Assembly (NCBI GenBank): GCA_934646835.1
Contig: CAKUES010000019.1
Span: forward strand, 1 to 35,357
Source of the DNA: an uncultured Coriobacteriales bacterium
GTDB taxonomy: Bacteria > Actinomycetota > Coriobacteriia > Coriobacteriales > QAMH01
Direction: 5' to 3'
DNA length: 35,357 bases
Positions 1 to 7,838 of this stretch are shown one piece after another; positions within the stretch are counted from its first letter, which is position 1; each line of letters starts with the position of its first letter. The notes beneath the pieces were generated by a model that worked only from the letters and a program-made list of their open reading frames with translations, was not told the DNA's origin and did no database searches. The translations under genes and the position numbers were made by a program.

Positions 1-20
1 TAAAACTTGACAAAGAAATA

Positions 21-44
21 GCCGCATGACCTGCGGCTTTAGCG
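21..44 (-). terminator. Probable terminator of the small minus-strand gene
   Basis: A 7-bp stem (AGCCGCA/TGCGGCT) with a 5-nt loop is followed on the minus strand by a T-rich stretch (TATTTCTTTG). It lies about 25 bp past the stop of the small LRV-like gene. The stem is short, so this is only moderately supported. Confidence 0.45.
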
Positions 45-66
45 AGGGATCGGGGTGCTCAAACTG

Positions 67-312
67 TCAAATTATGGTGTCTGTCGCAAGTAGACACAAT
101 ATCACAGCGGGACATCTCTGATTTTTCGCTACATTGGAACGCACATAAGGGTCATTGTCGGCTGATAGTTTGTCGAGAGCCCAACCAAGTTCTGCTGCAC
201 TGCCTCGCATACCCTCGTCGTTGACATCTACTAGGACACGTTGCTTGTCTGTGAGATAAGCATATGGAATATAGGCATGTGGGTCATGAAATGAAGTTTC
301 TTTGACGGGCAT
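67..312 (-). CDS. Small protein with one leucine-rich-repeat-variant (LRV-like) motif
   Basis: An 81-residue protein of unknown function. Near its C-terminus the text DNDPYVRSNVAKNQRCP followed by LLATD matches the pattern of variant leucine-rich/HEAT-like repeats (D-D-P-x-V-R-x-x-V-A-x-N-x-x-C-P ... L-L-x-x-D). Such repeats normally occur in several copies and bind proteins; here only one is left, and the protein ends just after it, so it may be the remnant of a longer gene. I chose the ATG at 312 because GAGAAGG lies 5 nt upstream; the in-frame ATG at 372 has no such site and would lie in an AT-rich stretch (340-372) that looks like the promoter. The stretch is more AT-rich than its surroundings, which hints at acquisition. 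No role can be assigned. Confidence 0.6.
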   Translation of the reverse strand: MPVKETSFHDPHAYIPYAYLTDKQRVLVDVNDEGMRGSAAELGWALDKLSADNDPYVRSNVAKNQRCPAVILCLLATDTII

Positions 313-433
313 AGTGACCTTCTCGATCGGGCGTTCGAACGGGAATATAATAATATTTATAAGATACACCAATCGCTATGTGAAATGGTATCTCGATGTC
401 GGTGGTTTCTGATGTGTCTCTGTTTCTCGCCGC

Positions 434-1012
434 TTACTCCCAACCGGTGCCCTTGCGCACGGCCATCGCGACGATGATGGCGAGCGCCGCCTTGACGCAG
501 TCGACGCCGATGAAGGGGGCGACCATGATGCCGAAGGCCTCGACGGGGGTCACGCCGCCAAAGTAGACGTACCAGACCAGTCCCATGGCGTCTGCGATGA
601 CCATGTAGACGATTGCTGCGACGACGTCTGCGGCGATTGCGGGCGCCTTGACCTTGGCGAGCGCGATACGCAGCGCGGATGCGGCAACGGAGCCGACGAG
701 GAAGCCGAAGAGGAAGCCGGTGGAGGCGCGGATGATACCGCCGGTCATGCCGGAGAAGACAGGCAGGCCGATGGCGCCCATGAGCAGGTAGACGCCGACG
801 GCGAGTGCTGCCTCGCCCGGACCGCACAGCAAGGCGATGAGGATGACCACCGCGGTCTGCAGGGTGAAGGGCACGGGGCCGATGGCGATGGTGAAGAAGC
901 AGCTCACGATGAGCAGTGCCACGAGCAGAGCGCATTTTGCGATGCGCTGGGTGCGCGATGCGACGGGCTTCTTGATGGCGGGCTGCTGGGCTGCGGCTGT
1001 GGTGTCGGTCAC
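434..1012 (-). CDS. bioY: Biotin ECF transporter substrate-binding component BioY
   Basis: A 192-residue integral membrane protein matching BioY, the S component that binds biotin in energy-coupling factor transporters. Visible features are a hydrophilic N-terminus of about 22 residues, about six hydrophobic segments, and the BioY-type segment IGPVPFTLQT near residue 45 followed by a Gly/Ala-rich stretch (LMGAIGLPVFSG). Length is typical of the family. The start is GTG at 1012: AAGGAG lies 5 nt before it, and no ATG fits; longer in-frame readings run into the promoter. No EcfA or EcfT genes are in the window, so it probably shares a general ECF module or works alone. A perfect BirA-type palindrome directly upstream implies repression by biotin. 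It stands apart from the fatty acid operon but supplies the cofactor for acetyl-CoA carboxylase. Confidence 0.9.
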   Translation of the reverse strand: MTDTTAAAQQPAIKKPVASRTQRIAKCALLVALLIVSCFFTIAIGPVPFTLQTAVVILIALLCGPGEAALAVGVYLLMGAIGLPVFSGMTGGIIRASTGFLFGFLVGSVAASALRIALAKVKAPAIAADVVAAIVYMVIADAMGLVWYVYFGGVTPVEAFGIMVAPFIGVDCVKAALAIIVAMAVRKGTGWE

Positions 1013-1057
1013 GGTCTCTCCTTGTCTCGATTCGTTTTGGGGTGACCATGATAGCGC

Positions 1058-1113
1058 GATTGTCACCCAAAATGTTTCTGATAGGTGACAATCTGTGAGG
1101 TGCGGTGACAATC
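1058..1113. promoter_or_regulatory. BirA-type biotin operator with an extra half-site
   Basis: GATTGTCACC at 1058-1067 and GGTGACAATC at 1084-1093 form a perfect 10-bp inverted repeat with a 16-bp spacer. The known BirA operator is TTGT-AACC-N14 to 16-GGTT-ACAA, so spacing and half-site fit. GGTGACAATC recurs at 1104-1113, exactly 20 bp after the previous right half-site, and a weaker GGTGACCAT sits at 1041-1049. The site is 46 bp upstream of the bioY start and about 165 bp upstream of pta. Confidence 0.75.
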
Positions 1114-1277
1114 GCGGCAGGCTTGCAGCTGCATTCGCGCGGGTTGCACGCCGATTCTGCGACGCCCTTAGGCGAATGACCTGCGGCTTGCTAGGGTTTC
1201 GGCCCCGTGGGCACGCTACCATCGACCCAACGTCAACTCCAGCGCGCCCACGGCGCTTTGACCTCGAGGAGCCCATT

Positions 1278-2273
1278 ATGAGCGACTTCCTTTCCCACAT
1301 CATCGACAAGGCAAAGCAGGACATCCAGACCATCGTACTTCCGGAGGGCTCTGACGCCCGCGTAGTCGAGGCTGCCCGCAAGATCACGGACGAGGGCATT
1401 GCCAAGTGCGTCGTCCTCGGCTCCGAGGCAGAGGTCGCCGCCCATGGCTTCGACCTCGCCGGCATCGAGGTCGTCGATCCCGCAACGAGCGATCTTGCGG
1501 ATAAGTACGCCGCCAAGCTCGCCGAGCTGCGTGCCAAGAAAGGCATGACCCTCGAGCAGGCAGCAGAGCTCGTGAAGGACGTCTCTTTCTTTGGCGTGAT
1601 GATGGTCTACTTCGACGACGCAGACGGCATGGTCTCCGGTGCCTGCCACTCCACGGCCGACACCCTGCGCCCCTGCCTGCAGATCCTCAAGACCGCTCCT
1701 GGCACCAAGCTCGTGAGCTCCAGCTTTATCATGGACGTGCCCGACTGCGAGCTCGGCGATGGCGGCTTGTTCGTCATGGGCGACTGCGCGCTCAACCTCT
1801 TCCCCGACGCCGATGAGCTCTCAGAGATCGCGATCGCGTCTGCCCACACCTTCAAGACCCTGTGCGGCGGCGAGCCGCGCGTGGCGATGATGAGCTTCAG
1901 CTCCTATGGCTCCGGCAAGGGCGAGAACCCGGAGAAGGTCCGCGAGGCCGCCCGCATCGCCAAGGAGAAGGCCCCTGAGCTCATGATCGACGGTGAGTTG
2001 CAGGCCGACGCCGCCATCGTCCCGAGCGTTGGCGCCAAGAAGGCCCCCGAGTCCCCGGTCGCAGGCAAGGCCAACGTCTTGATCTTCCCGGACATCAACT
2101 CCGGCAACATCGGCTACAAGCTGGTGCAGCGCCTTGCCAAGGCAGAGGCCTACGGCCCGGTCATGCAGGGCATTGCCAAGCCGGTGAGCGACCTGTCCCG
2201 CGGCTGCTCCGTCGAAGACATCGTCGGAACCACGGCCATCACCTGCGTTCAGAGCATCATGCGCAAGCAGTAA
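1278..2273 (+). CDS. pta: Phosphate acetyltransferase
   Basis: A 331-residue cytoplasmic enzyme of the short Pta type (no N-terminal regulatory domain) that interconverts acetyl-CoA and acetyl phosphate. Family features visible are the N-terminal VLPEGSDARVVEAA, the central VSGACHSTADTLRPCLQ, the segment SFSSYGSGKG and the C-terminal LIFPDINSGNIGYK followed by GPVMQGIAKPVSDLSRGCS. These make the assignment secure. The ATG at 1278 follows GAGGAG with a 7-nt gap; upstream in-frame readings have no ribosome binding site. Acetate kinase (ackA), the usual partner for ATP production, is not next to it. A strong hairpin follows the stop, so it looks like a single-gene transcript. Divergent from bioY. 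Confidence 0.95.
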   Translation: MSDFLSHIIDKAKQDIQTIVLPEGSDARVVEAARKITDEGIAKCVVLGSEAEVAAHGFDLAGIEVVDPATSDLADKYAAKLAELRAKKGMTLEQAAELVKDVSFFGVMMVYFDDADGMVSGACHSTADTLRPCLQILKTAPGTKLVSSSFIMDVPDCELGDGGLFVMGDCALNLFPDADELSEIAIASAHTFKTLCGGEPRVAMMSFSSYGSGKGENPEKVREAARIAKEKAPELMIDGELQADAAIVPSVGAKKAPESPVAGKANVLIFPDINSGNIGYKLVQRLAKAEAYGPVMQGIAKPVSDLSRGCSVEDIVGTTAITCVQSIMRKQ

Positions 2274-2297
2274 AACAGCTGGTAGATGCACACGTGT

Positions 2298-2348
2298 AGG
2301 CGCGAGCAGAAGTGCGAGGGAGCACATCTGCTCGCGCCTGCTTTGTTG
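2298..2348 (+). terminator. Terminator after pta
   Basis: A perfect 13-bp stem (AGGCGCGAGCAGA at 2298-2310 with its complement at 2327-2339) is followed by the T-rich GCTTTGTTGT. It sits about 25 bp past the pta stop. Confidence 0.7.
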
Positions 2349-2448
2349 TCCGCGCTCCTTCATTTTGTGCAGACAAATGTATGGAAGCGCCAAGTAGCGC
2401 GGGTTGCCGTATCATGTTGCTATCTACGTCAATGGAAAGGACCACTTG

Positions 2449-3534
2449 ATGGCTCTTATCAATCGAAAGAAAAAGGAAGCAGACGCAGAGGTGCTCGAGA
2501 TTCAGCCCCTGCCGGAGAAGCTCATTACCTACGCGATTCCCTGCTACAACTCTGCGGAGTACATGGACCACTGCATCGAGTCCATCCTCGCCTGCAACGC
2601 CGATGACATCGAGATCATCATCGTCGACGACGGCTCTGCCAAGGACAACACCTTCGAGAAGGCCCAGGTTTGGGAGACCGCCTACCCCGGCATCGTGCGC
2701 GCCATCCACCAGGAAAACGGCGGCCATGGCGCTGCGGTGATGAAGGGCCTCGAGGAGGCGCGCGGCCTGTACTACAAGGTCGTCGACTCCGACGACTGGC
2801 TCGACAACGGTGCCAACTGCCACATGCTCGCCAAGCTGCGCGAGTTTCAGGACGAGCCGCTCGACCTCATGGTCGTCAATTACGTCTACGAGCATACGAC
2901 CACCAACACCCAGGAGCCCGTGCGCTATCGCAAGGAGCTTCCCGCGGACCGCGTCTTTGGCTGGGATGAGATCGGGCACTTCCCCCCGAGCAAGTACATC
3001 CTCATGCACTCCGTGGTGTATCGCACGAGCATGCTGCGCGACGTGAACCTCAACCTGCCGCGCCACACCTTCTACGTGGACAATATCTTCGTTTATAAGC
3101 CGCTGCCGCACTGCCAGCGCATCTATTACCTCGACGTCGATCTCTACCGCTACTTCATCGGCCGCGAGGACCAGTCCGTCAACGAGTCCGTCATGATCGG
3201 CCGCATCGAGCAGCAGCTGCGCATCACGCGCGAGATGATCGACGCCTACCATTTGGACCGCGACGTCTCCAGCCGCAAGCTGCGCAGCTACATGTACAGC
3301 TACCTCACGATGATGCTCACCATCTGCACGGTGTTCTCTATGATGAGCGACCGCGAGGACAAAGACGAGCTGCGCGACGGCATCTGGGAGTACCTGGCCG
3401 AGCATGACAAGAAGATGCACGCGCATATCAAGCACACGCTCCTTGGCGCTGCCTCCCAGCTCAATGGCAAGATCGGCGACAAGGTTCTGCTCAACGGCTA
3501 CAAGCTCGCCCGCATGATCTTCAAGTTCAACTAG
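2449..3534 (+). CDS. Family 2 glycosyltransferase
   Basis: A 361-residue cytoplasmic protein with a GT-A fold glycosyltransferase domain in its first ~130 residues: TYAIPCYNSAEYMDHCIESI (28-47), IIIVDDGS (56-63) and VVDSDDWLDN (111-120), the last holding the metal- and nucleotide-sugar-binding Asp motif. There is no membrane segment, so it is probably a peripheral enzyme adding one sugar to a cell-surface or other glycan; acceptor and donor cannot be read from sequence. The C-terminal ~180 residues are helical, with basic patches. The ATG at 2449 has GAAAGGA 8 nt upstream; an in-frame ATG at 2404 lacks one. Its TAG stop is the first part of a CTAG-bounded palindromic element. Confidence 0.88.
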   Translation: MALINRKKKEADAEVLEIQPLPEKLITYAIPCYNSAEYMDHCIESILACNADDIEIIIVDDGSAKDNTFEKAQVWETAYPGIVRAIHQENGGHGAAVMKGLEEARGLYYKVVDSDDWLDNGANCHMLAKLREFQDEPLDLMVVNYVYEHTTTNTQEPVRYRKELPADRVFGWDEIGHFPPSKYILMHSVVYRTSMLRDVNLNLPRHTFYVDNIFVYKPLPHCQRIYYLDVDLYRYFIGREDQSVNESVMIGRIEQQLRITREMIDAYHLDRDVSSRKLRSYMYSYLTMMLTICTVFSMMSDREDKDELRDGIWEYLAEHDKKMHAHIKHTLLGAASQLNGKIGDKVLLNGYKLARMIFKFN

Positions 3535-3640
3535 GGAAGCGCCCAAAGCGGGCATCCGCTGCGTGCGGTAAGCAAAACCGCTGGTTGTGTAGGGGAGGCC
3601 CCTGTCCTTTTCTACAAGCCTTACAATAGTCAGCGTTCCT
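3531..3640. repeat. CTAG-bounded palindromic element, copy a (degenerate right end)
   Basis: It starts CTAGGGAAGCGC, the TAG being the stop codon of the glycosyltransferase. Inside it are the conserved GCAAAACCGCTGGTT block and the core GTAGGGGAGG; the right end AGTCAGCGTTCCT is a decayed copy of the family end AATCAGCGTTTCCCTAG. Confidence 0.7.
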
Positions 3641-3700
3641 GAAGCGCCATTACCCGGTTGCCCAACAGGGTGGCCGGGCCTTACTCAAAGGAGGGGCCTC

Positions 3701-4597
3701 ATGCAGGTCATCGATTCCCAGGTCTACAAGTTCTCCAAGGACAACGCCCCGTGCTATACGGCGCAGCCGGGCGAGGTTATGCTCTTCAAGACGCTCGACT
3801 GCTTCTCCAACAAGATCGTCGACGAGTCCATCACGATGAAGGACCTCGACTTCAGCTACAACATCACCAACCCTGCCGCCGGCCCCGTCTTCATCGAGGG
3901 AGCGGAGCCGGGTGACGTGCTCGTCGTCGACATTCTCGACCTCGAGGTGGCAGACGAGGGCACCATCGGCACGGACGATCACTGCGGTCCGCTCTTCGAG
4001 GGCACGGGCTATCGCACCAAGAAGGTCAAGATCGAGGATGGTTACGCGCAATTCAACGAGGTCAAGTTCCCCATCAAGCCGATGATCGGCGTCATCGGCA
4101 CCGCTCCGAGCGGCGAGGACGTCATCGACGGCTACGTCGGTGCTCACGGCGGCAACATGGACAACAAGCTCATCGGCAAGGGTGCGCGCCTGTACTTCCC
4201 CGTGCGCGTGCCGGGTGCCCTGCTGCAGATGGGCGACGTCCATGCGGCGATGGGCGACGCGGAGTTATGCGGCACCGGTATCGAGATTCCCGCGCAGATC
4301 ACGGTCAAGACCTCGCTGATCAAGGACTTCGAGCTCAACTGGCCTGTTCTCGAGACGGCGGACAAGTGGTACGTCAACGCAAGCGCTCAGGAGTTCGACG
4401 AGGCGCTCATGGCGGGCAGTAAGGAGATGCAGCGTCTGCTCATGAACGTCACCGGTTGGGACGCCGAGGAAGTCTACATGTACATGTCCGTGCAAAGCGA
4501 CGTCGAGCTCAGCCAGGCTTGCAAGCCTTGCGAGGTTCAGCTGAGCTTGCGCATCGGCACGCCCAAACTGCCGCAATTCAAGCCGCTCGTCGGCTAA
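3701..4597 (+). CDS. Acetamidase/formamidase family protein
   Basis: A 298-residue cytoplasmic hydrolase of the FmdA/AmdA family, which releases ammonia from short amides such as formamide or acetamide. Family motifs seen in order are NPAAGPVFIEGAEPGD (57-72), PMIGVIGTAP (127-136), GGNMDN (150-155) and GDVHAAMGDAE (178-188), with conserved acidic and His residues for metal binding. The length matches short family members. The start is ATG at 3701 with a very strong AAAGGAGG upstream. It is followed after about 180 bp by an APC permease on the same strand, which suggests uptake and hydrolysis of a nitrogen compound, although the substrate is not known. Other members of this fold have different amide substrates. 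Confidence 0.88.
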   Translation: MQVIDSQVYKFSKDNAPCYTAQPGEVMLFKTLDCFSNKIVDESITMKDLDFSYNITNPAAGPVFIEGAEPGDVLVVDILDLEVADEGTIGTDDHCGPLFEGTGYRTKKVKIEDGYAQFNEVKFPIKPMIGVIGTAPSGEDVIDGYVGAHGGNMDNKLIGKGARLYFPVRVPGALLQMGDVHAAMGDAELCGTGIEIPAQITVKTSLIKDFELNWPVLETADKWYVNASAQEFDEALMAGSKEMQRLLMNVTGWDAEEVYMYMSVQSDVELSQACKPCEVQLSLRIGTPKLPQFKPLVG

Positions 4598-4661
4598 TTT
4601 GCTCTAATACTTTACTGCGCTGGCGCGTGGGAGCATAATCTCCGCTGAGGTGCGTCTGATA

Positions 4662-4718
4662 ACAAGGACGGATGTTTCTGCAGCTCAAAGGCTGTAAGAG
4701 GCATCCGCCCTTGTGTAT
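4662..4718 (+). terminator. Hairpin between amidase and permease (terminator or attenuator)
   Basis: ACAAGGACGGATG (4662-4674) pairs with CATCCGCCCTTGT (4702-4714) with one mismatch. The tail TTGTGTATTT is only weakly T-rich. It could end the amidase transcript, or act as a leader structure for the permease whose ribosome binding site is 50 bp on. Confidence 0.4.
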
Positions 4719-4780
4719 TTGGCGTAAAAGATAAGCAGATGAAGGGTCGTCCCGGTCTGCCTTAGCAAGGAGGTTTCAGC

Positions 4781-6175
4781 ATGAGTGCTGAGAAGCACGC
4801 CGCTGCGCAGGGCGAAACGCTCGAGCAGTTTGGCTACAAGCAGGAGCTCAAGCGCCAGCTTGGCCTGCGCGACGTCGTCTTGTACGGCGTTTTGTTCATG
4901 GTCATCATCGCACCGCAGTCTATCTGGGGTCTGGTGAGCCAGCAGTCCGGCGGTATGTCCACGCTGGTCTACATCATCGGCTTCATCGCCATCAGCTTCA
5001 CGGCTATGAGCTATGTGCAGATGTCCAAGAAGTTCCCCATCGCGGGCTCCGTCTACTCCTACGTCCAGCGCGGCATCAATCCGCACGTCGGCTTCATCTC
5101 CGGTTGGCTGATCCTGCTGGACTACTGCATCAGCCCGGCGCTGCTCTACGTCATGGTCGCCAACTGGGGCACCATGCTCATCCCCGGCAGCCCCTGGTAC
5201 CTGTGGATCATCGTCTTCGTCGCCTTCAACACCTTCGTCAGCGTTCGCGGCATGTCCATCACCAAGGGCACCGACCTGGTCCTCTTCGTGGTCGAGGTCC
5301 TCGCAGTCATCGCCTTCGTCTGGCTGGGCTGCAAGTTCATCCTGGGCGGCGGCGGCACCGGCGCCTTCGTGGCAGACCCCATCTGGCAGGAGGGCAAGGT
5401 CGACGCCCACTTCGTCGCAGCCGGTATCTCCATCGCAGCCCTCAACTTCCTGGGCTTTGACGGCATCTCCACCCTGGCAGAGGAGACGGTCGAGCCCGAG
5501 AAGAACATCGGCCGCGGTATCATGATCGCCCTGGGCATCATCATCGTCGTGTTCTTCGCACAGACCTACATCGCCTCCCTGGTCCAGCCTGACTGGGCTA
5601 CCTGGGATGCAGAGCATGCAGAGAACGCCTTCTTCTACGGCACAGCTCTCGTCGGCGGCGACATCTTCCGCAACATCATGCTTGTCGTCAACATCGTCGC
5701 CATCGGTATCGCCAACATCGCCAATGCCCAGCTTGCAGCTTCCCGTCTGCTCTACGGCATGGGCCGCGACAAGGTTATCCCCGGCTTCTTTGGCAAGGTT
5801 CACCCCAAGTACCAGACTCCCTGGGTCGGCTCCATCTTTATCGGCATCATCGCCCTGCTGCTGTCCTTCGCAGGTATGAGCGCTCTCGCCACCCTGGTCA
5901 ACTTTGGCGCGCTGTCCGCGTTCATCATCCTCAACTTCGCGGTGTTCTACTACTTCTTCGTGAAGAAGGGCCAGCGCACCAAGGTGAGCGACTGGATCAA
6001 GTACCTCATCTGCCCCTGGCTGGGCATCATCATCCTGGCTTACGTCTTCACCGGCTTCGATGCCCTGACCTACACCGTCGGCATCTCCTGGCTGGTCATC
6101 GGCCTGATCGTCGGCGCCGTGAAGTCCAAGGGCTACAAGGAGGTCCCCGAGGCCTTCAAGAACATGGAGTTCTAG
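4781..6175 (+). CDS. APC superfamily amino acid/polyamine permease
   Basis: A 464-residue cytoplasmic-membrane transporter with about 12 hydrophobic segments and a hydrophilic N-terminus of ~30 residues. Family marks are the first-helix region GVLFMVIIAPQSIWGLVSQQSGG (read across residues ~37-59), the segment FPIAGSVYSYVQRGINPHVGFISGW near residues 86-110, and GFDGISTLAEETVEPEKNIG around 226-245, typical of APC helix 6 and the following loop. Substrate cannot be assigned; amino acids or polyamines are usual. The ATG at 4781 follows AAGGAGG with a 7-nt gap. The neighbouring amidase suggests a joint role in nitrogen scavenging (inference). A strong terminator follows. Confidence 0.9.
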   Translation: MSAEKHAAAQGETLEQFGYKQELKRQLGLRDVVLYGVLFMVIIAPQSIWGLVSQQSGGMSTLVYIIGFIAISFTAMSYVQMSKKFPIAGSVYSYVQRGINPHVGFISGWLILLDYCISPALLYVMVANWGTMLIPGSPWYLWIIVFVAFNTFVSVRGMSITKGTDLVLFVVEVLAVIAFVWLGCKFILGGGGTGAFVADPIWQEGKVDAHFVAAGISIAALNFLGFDGISTLAEETVEPEKNIGRGIMIALGIIIVVFFAQTYIASLVQPDWATWDAEHAENAFFYGTALVGGDIFRNIMLVVNIVAIGIANIANAQLAASRLLYGMGRDKVIPGFFGKVHPKYQTPWVGSIFIGIIALLLSFAGMSALATLVNFGALSAFIILNFAVFYYFFVKKGQRTKVSDWIKYLICPWLGIIILAYVFTGFDALTYTVGISWLVIGLIVGAVKSKGYKEVPEAFKNMEF

Positions 6176-6203
6176 GCTTTGTGCCGTCTCTAGCTTGACT
6201 AAG

Positions 6204-6234
6204 AAGGGTCCCCGAGCAATCGGGGGCCCTTTTT
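6204..6234 (+). terminator. Terminator after the APC permease
   Basis: AAGGGTCCCCGA, loop GCAA, then TCGGGGGCCCTT running into a five-T tract: a textbook intrinsic terminator with one T-G wobble pair. Confidence 0.93.
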
Positions 6235-6341
6235 ACGATGTAGGGAGAGCTTCGTTGGGAACCGCACCTTGCAAAGCACGCGCCGCGCGGGGATAATAAA
6301 TCGTTACGAGTTATCGCAGATGAGTAGTTAGGATCGCAAGA

Positions 6342-7424
6342 ATGTACGATAAGCTCACTAAGATCATCGAGGCATATGAGGCCTTGGAGGCCAAGCTGGG
6401 CGACCCGGCGATCATGTCTGATATGAAGGAATACACCAAGCTCACCAAGGAGCATGCCAACCAGCGCGATCTGGTCGAGCACGCCCGCAAGTACGTGAGC
6501 CTGTCCGATCAGCTGGCAAACGCCAAGGACGTCTTGAAGAACGAGACCGACCCGGACTTCAAGGAGCTGGCACAGGAGGAGGTCGCAGAGATCGAGCCTC
6601 AGCTGCCCGCCCTGGAAGAGGAGATCAAGTTCATGCTCCTGCCGGCGGACCCCAACGATGAGAAGGACATTATCGTCGAGATCCGCTCTGCAGCCGGCGG
6701 CGACGAGGCCGCCATCTTTGCAGGCGATCTCTTCAAGATGTATAGCCGCTATGCAGAGGGCAAGAAGTGGAAGATAGAGGTCATCGACTCCAACCCGTCC
6801 GACCAGGGCGGCTTCTCCAAGATCGAGTTCAAGATGCTGGGCGACAAGGTCTACAGCTCCATGAAGTTCGAGTCTGGCGTCCATCGCGTTCAGCGCGTCC
6901 CCAAGACGGAGAGCCAGGGTCGCATCCAGACCTCCACGGCGACGGTCGCCGTCCTGCCCGAGGCAGACGACATCGAGCTCGACATCAAGCAAGAGGACCT
7001 GCGCATCGACGTTTACCGCGCAGGCGGCCCCGGCGGCCAGTGTGTTAACACCACGGACTCCGCCGTCCGCATCACGCACCTGCCTTCCGGCCTCGTCGTG
7101 CAGTCCCAGGACCAGAAGTCCCAGCTGCAAAACCGTGAGGCGGCCATGCAGGTTCTGCGCGCCCGCCTGTACGACAAGATGCTGCAGGAGCAGCAGGAAG
7201 CCCTCGGTGCAGACCGCCGCGCCCAGATCGGCGGCGGCAACCGCAGCGAGAAGATCCGCACCTACAACGGCCCGCAGGATCGCGTGACCGATCACCGCAT
7301 CGGCTACAACGGCACCTACAACGGCATCCTCAACGGCGACGGCCTGGGCGACATGATCGAGAACCTCGCCGCTGCAGACCGCGCTGCCCGTCTTGAGGCT
7401 GCAACTGCCAGCGAAGCAGAGTAG
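6342..7424 (+). CDS. prfA: Peptide chain release factor 1
   Basis: A 360-residue class I release factor that reads UAA and UAG stop codons and triggers peptidyl-tRNA hydrolysis. The catalytic GGQ is at 231-233 within YRAGGPGGQCVNTTDSAVR. The stop-codon reading loop has the RF1-type P-x-T motif as PKT (187-189) in HRVQRVPKTESQGRIQTS; RF2 would have SPF there, so this is RF1. Length is standard. The start ATG has AGGATCG about 5 nt upstream. It is followed by a terminator, then by prmC, whose product methylates the GGQ glutamine; prfA-prmC adjacency is widespread. Many genes in this window end in TAG, which only RF1 reads. Confidence 0.97.
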   Translation: MYDKLTKIIEAYEALEAKLGDPAIMSDMKEYTKLTKEHANQRDLVEHARKYVSLSDQLANAKDVLKNETDPDFKELAQEEVAEIEPQLPALEEEIKFMLLPADPNDEKDIIVEIRSAAGGDEAAIFAGDLFKMYSRYAEGKKWKIEVIDSNPSDQGGFSKIEFKMLGDKVYSSMKFESGVHRVQRVPKTESQGRIQTSTATVAVLPEADDIELDIKQEDLRIDVYRAGGPGGQCVNTTDSAVRITHLPSGLVVQSQDQKSQLQNREAAMQVLRARLYDKMLQEQQEALGADRRAQIGGGNRSEKIRTYNGPQDRVTDHRIGYNGTYNGILNGDGLGDMIENLAAADRAARLEAATASEAE

Positions 7425-7437
7425 CTCTTGTGCTTAC

Positions 7438-7473
7438 GGGGCAAGCTCTCCTTGGGGGAGCTTGCCCTTTTTC
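7438..7473 (+). terminator. Terminator after prfA
   Basis: GGGCAAGCTCTCC pairs with GGGGAGCTTGCCC across a short loop and ends in five Ts. It separates prfA from prmC. Confidence 0.92.
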
Positions 7474-7510
7474 ATGCGGGAGGTGGCGACGGGTCCTTCA
7501 TGTCCGTCAT

Positions 7511-7728
7511 GTTGAGCGAAGGCCCGAAGGGCCGGAGTCGAGACATCTAGCTGCGGCTCAACGTTGGCTTGCATCTAGGGAAACGCCGATTAATGCATGG
7601 TTTATGGGGAGGGACAGGGGCCCTCCCCTACGTAACCAGTGGTTTTACCAATCGCATGCAGTGGGCGTTTGCTTTAATCAGCGTTTCCCTAGATTGTTCG
7701 ACTCCGTGCTTTGCGCTCCGCTCAGAAT
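7511..7728. repeat. Outer inverted repeat carrying a nested palindromic element
   Basis: The left arm at about 7511-7551 (TTGAGCGAAGGCCCGAAGGG then GGAGTCGAGACATCTAG) is an imperfect inverted copy of 7689-7728 (CTAGATTGTTCGACTCC then GCTCCGCTCAGAA). The CTAG-bounded element lies between the arms. No gene lies in 7425-7838; besides these repeats there is a hairpin with arms GTCCCA/TGGGAC near 7741-7771. Confidence 0.6.
7575..7692. repeat. CTAG-bounded palindromic element, copy b (complete, MITE-like)
   Basis: 118 bp flanked by CTAG on both sides. The left end CTAGGGAAACGCCGATTAA is the inverted complement of the right end TTAATCAGCGTTTCCCTAG with one difference. The core hairpin GGGGAGGGAC...CCCTCCCC lies at 7605-7632, followed by the block GGTTTTACCAATCGCATGC. 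There is no coding capacity. Confidence 0.85.
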
Positions 7729-7838
7729 CGGACTTCCTCTGTCCCAAAAAAGACCAGGTCCCCAATGGGACACACGACCCCTCCCACGGCAATCGTATCG
7801 CTCACCTTCCTGCCTGCCCTTCCCTGGAAAGGAACCCC

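Noticed and set aside
30..1200. Shared 14-nt string ATGACCTGCGGCTT at about 26-39 and 1175-1188
   Set aside because: A 14-nt match within 35 kb is expected by chance; flanks diverge quickly.
7575..7692. Complete insertion sequence
   Set aside because: No copy has coding capacity and no transposase gene is in the window; at most these are non-autonomous elements.
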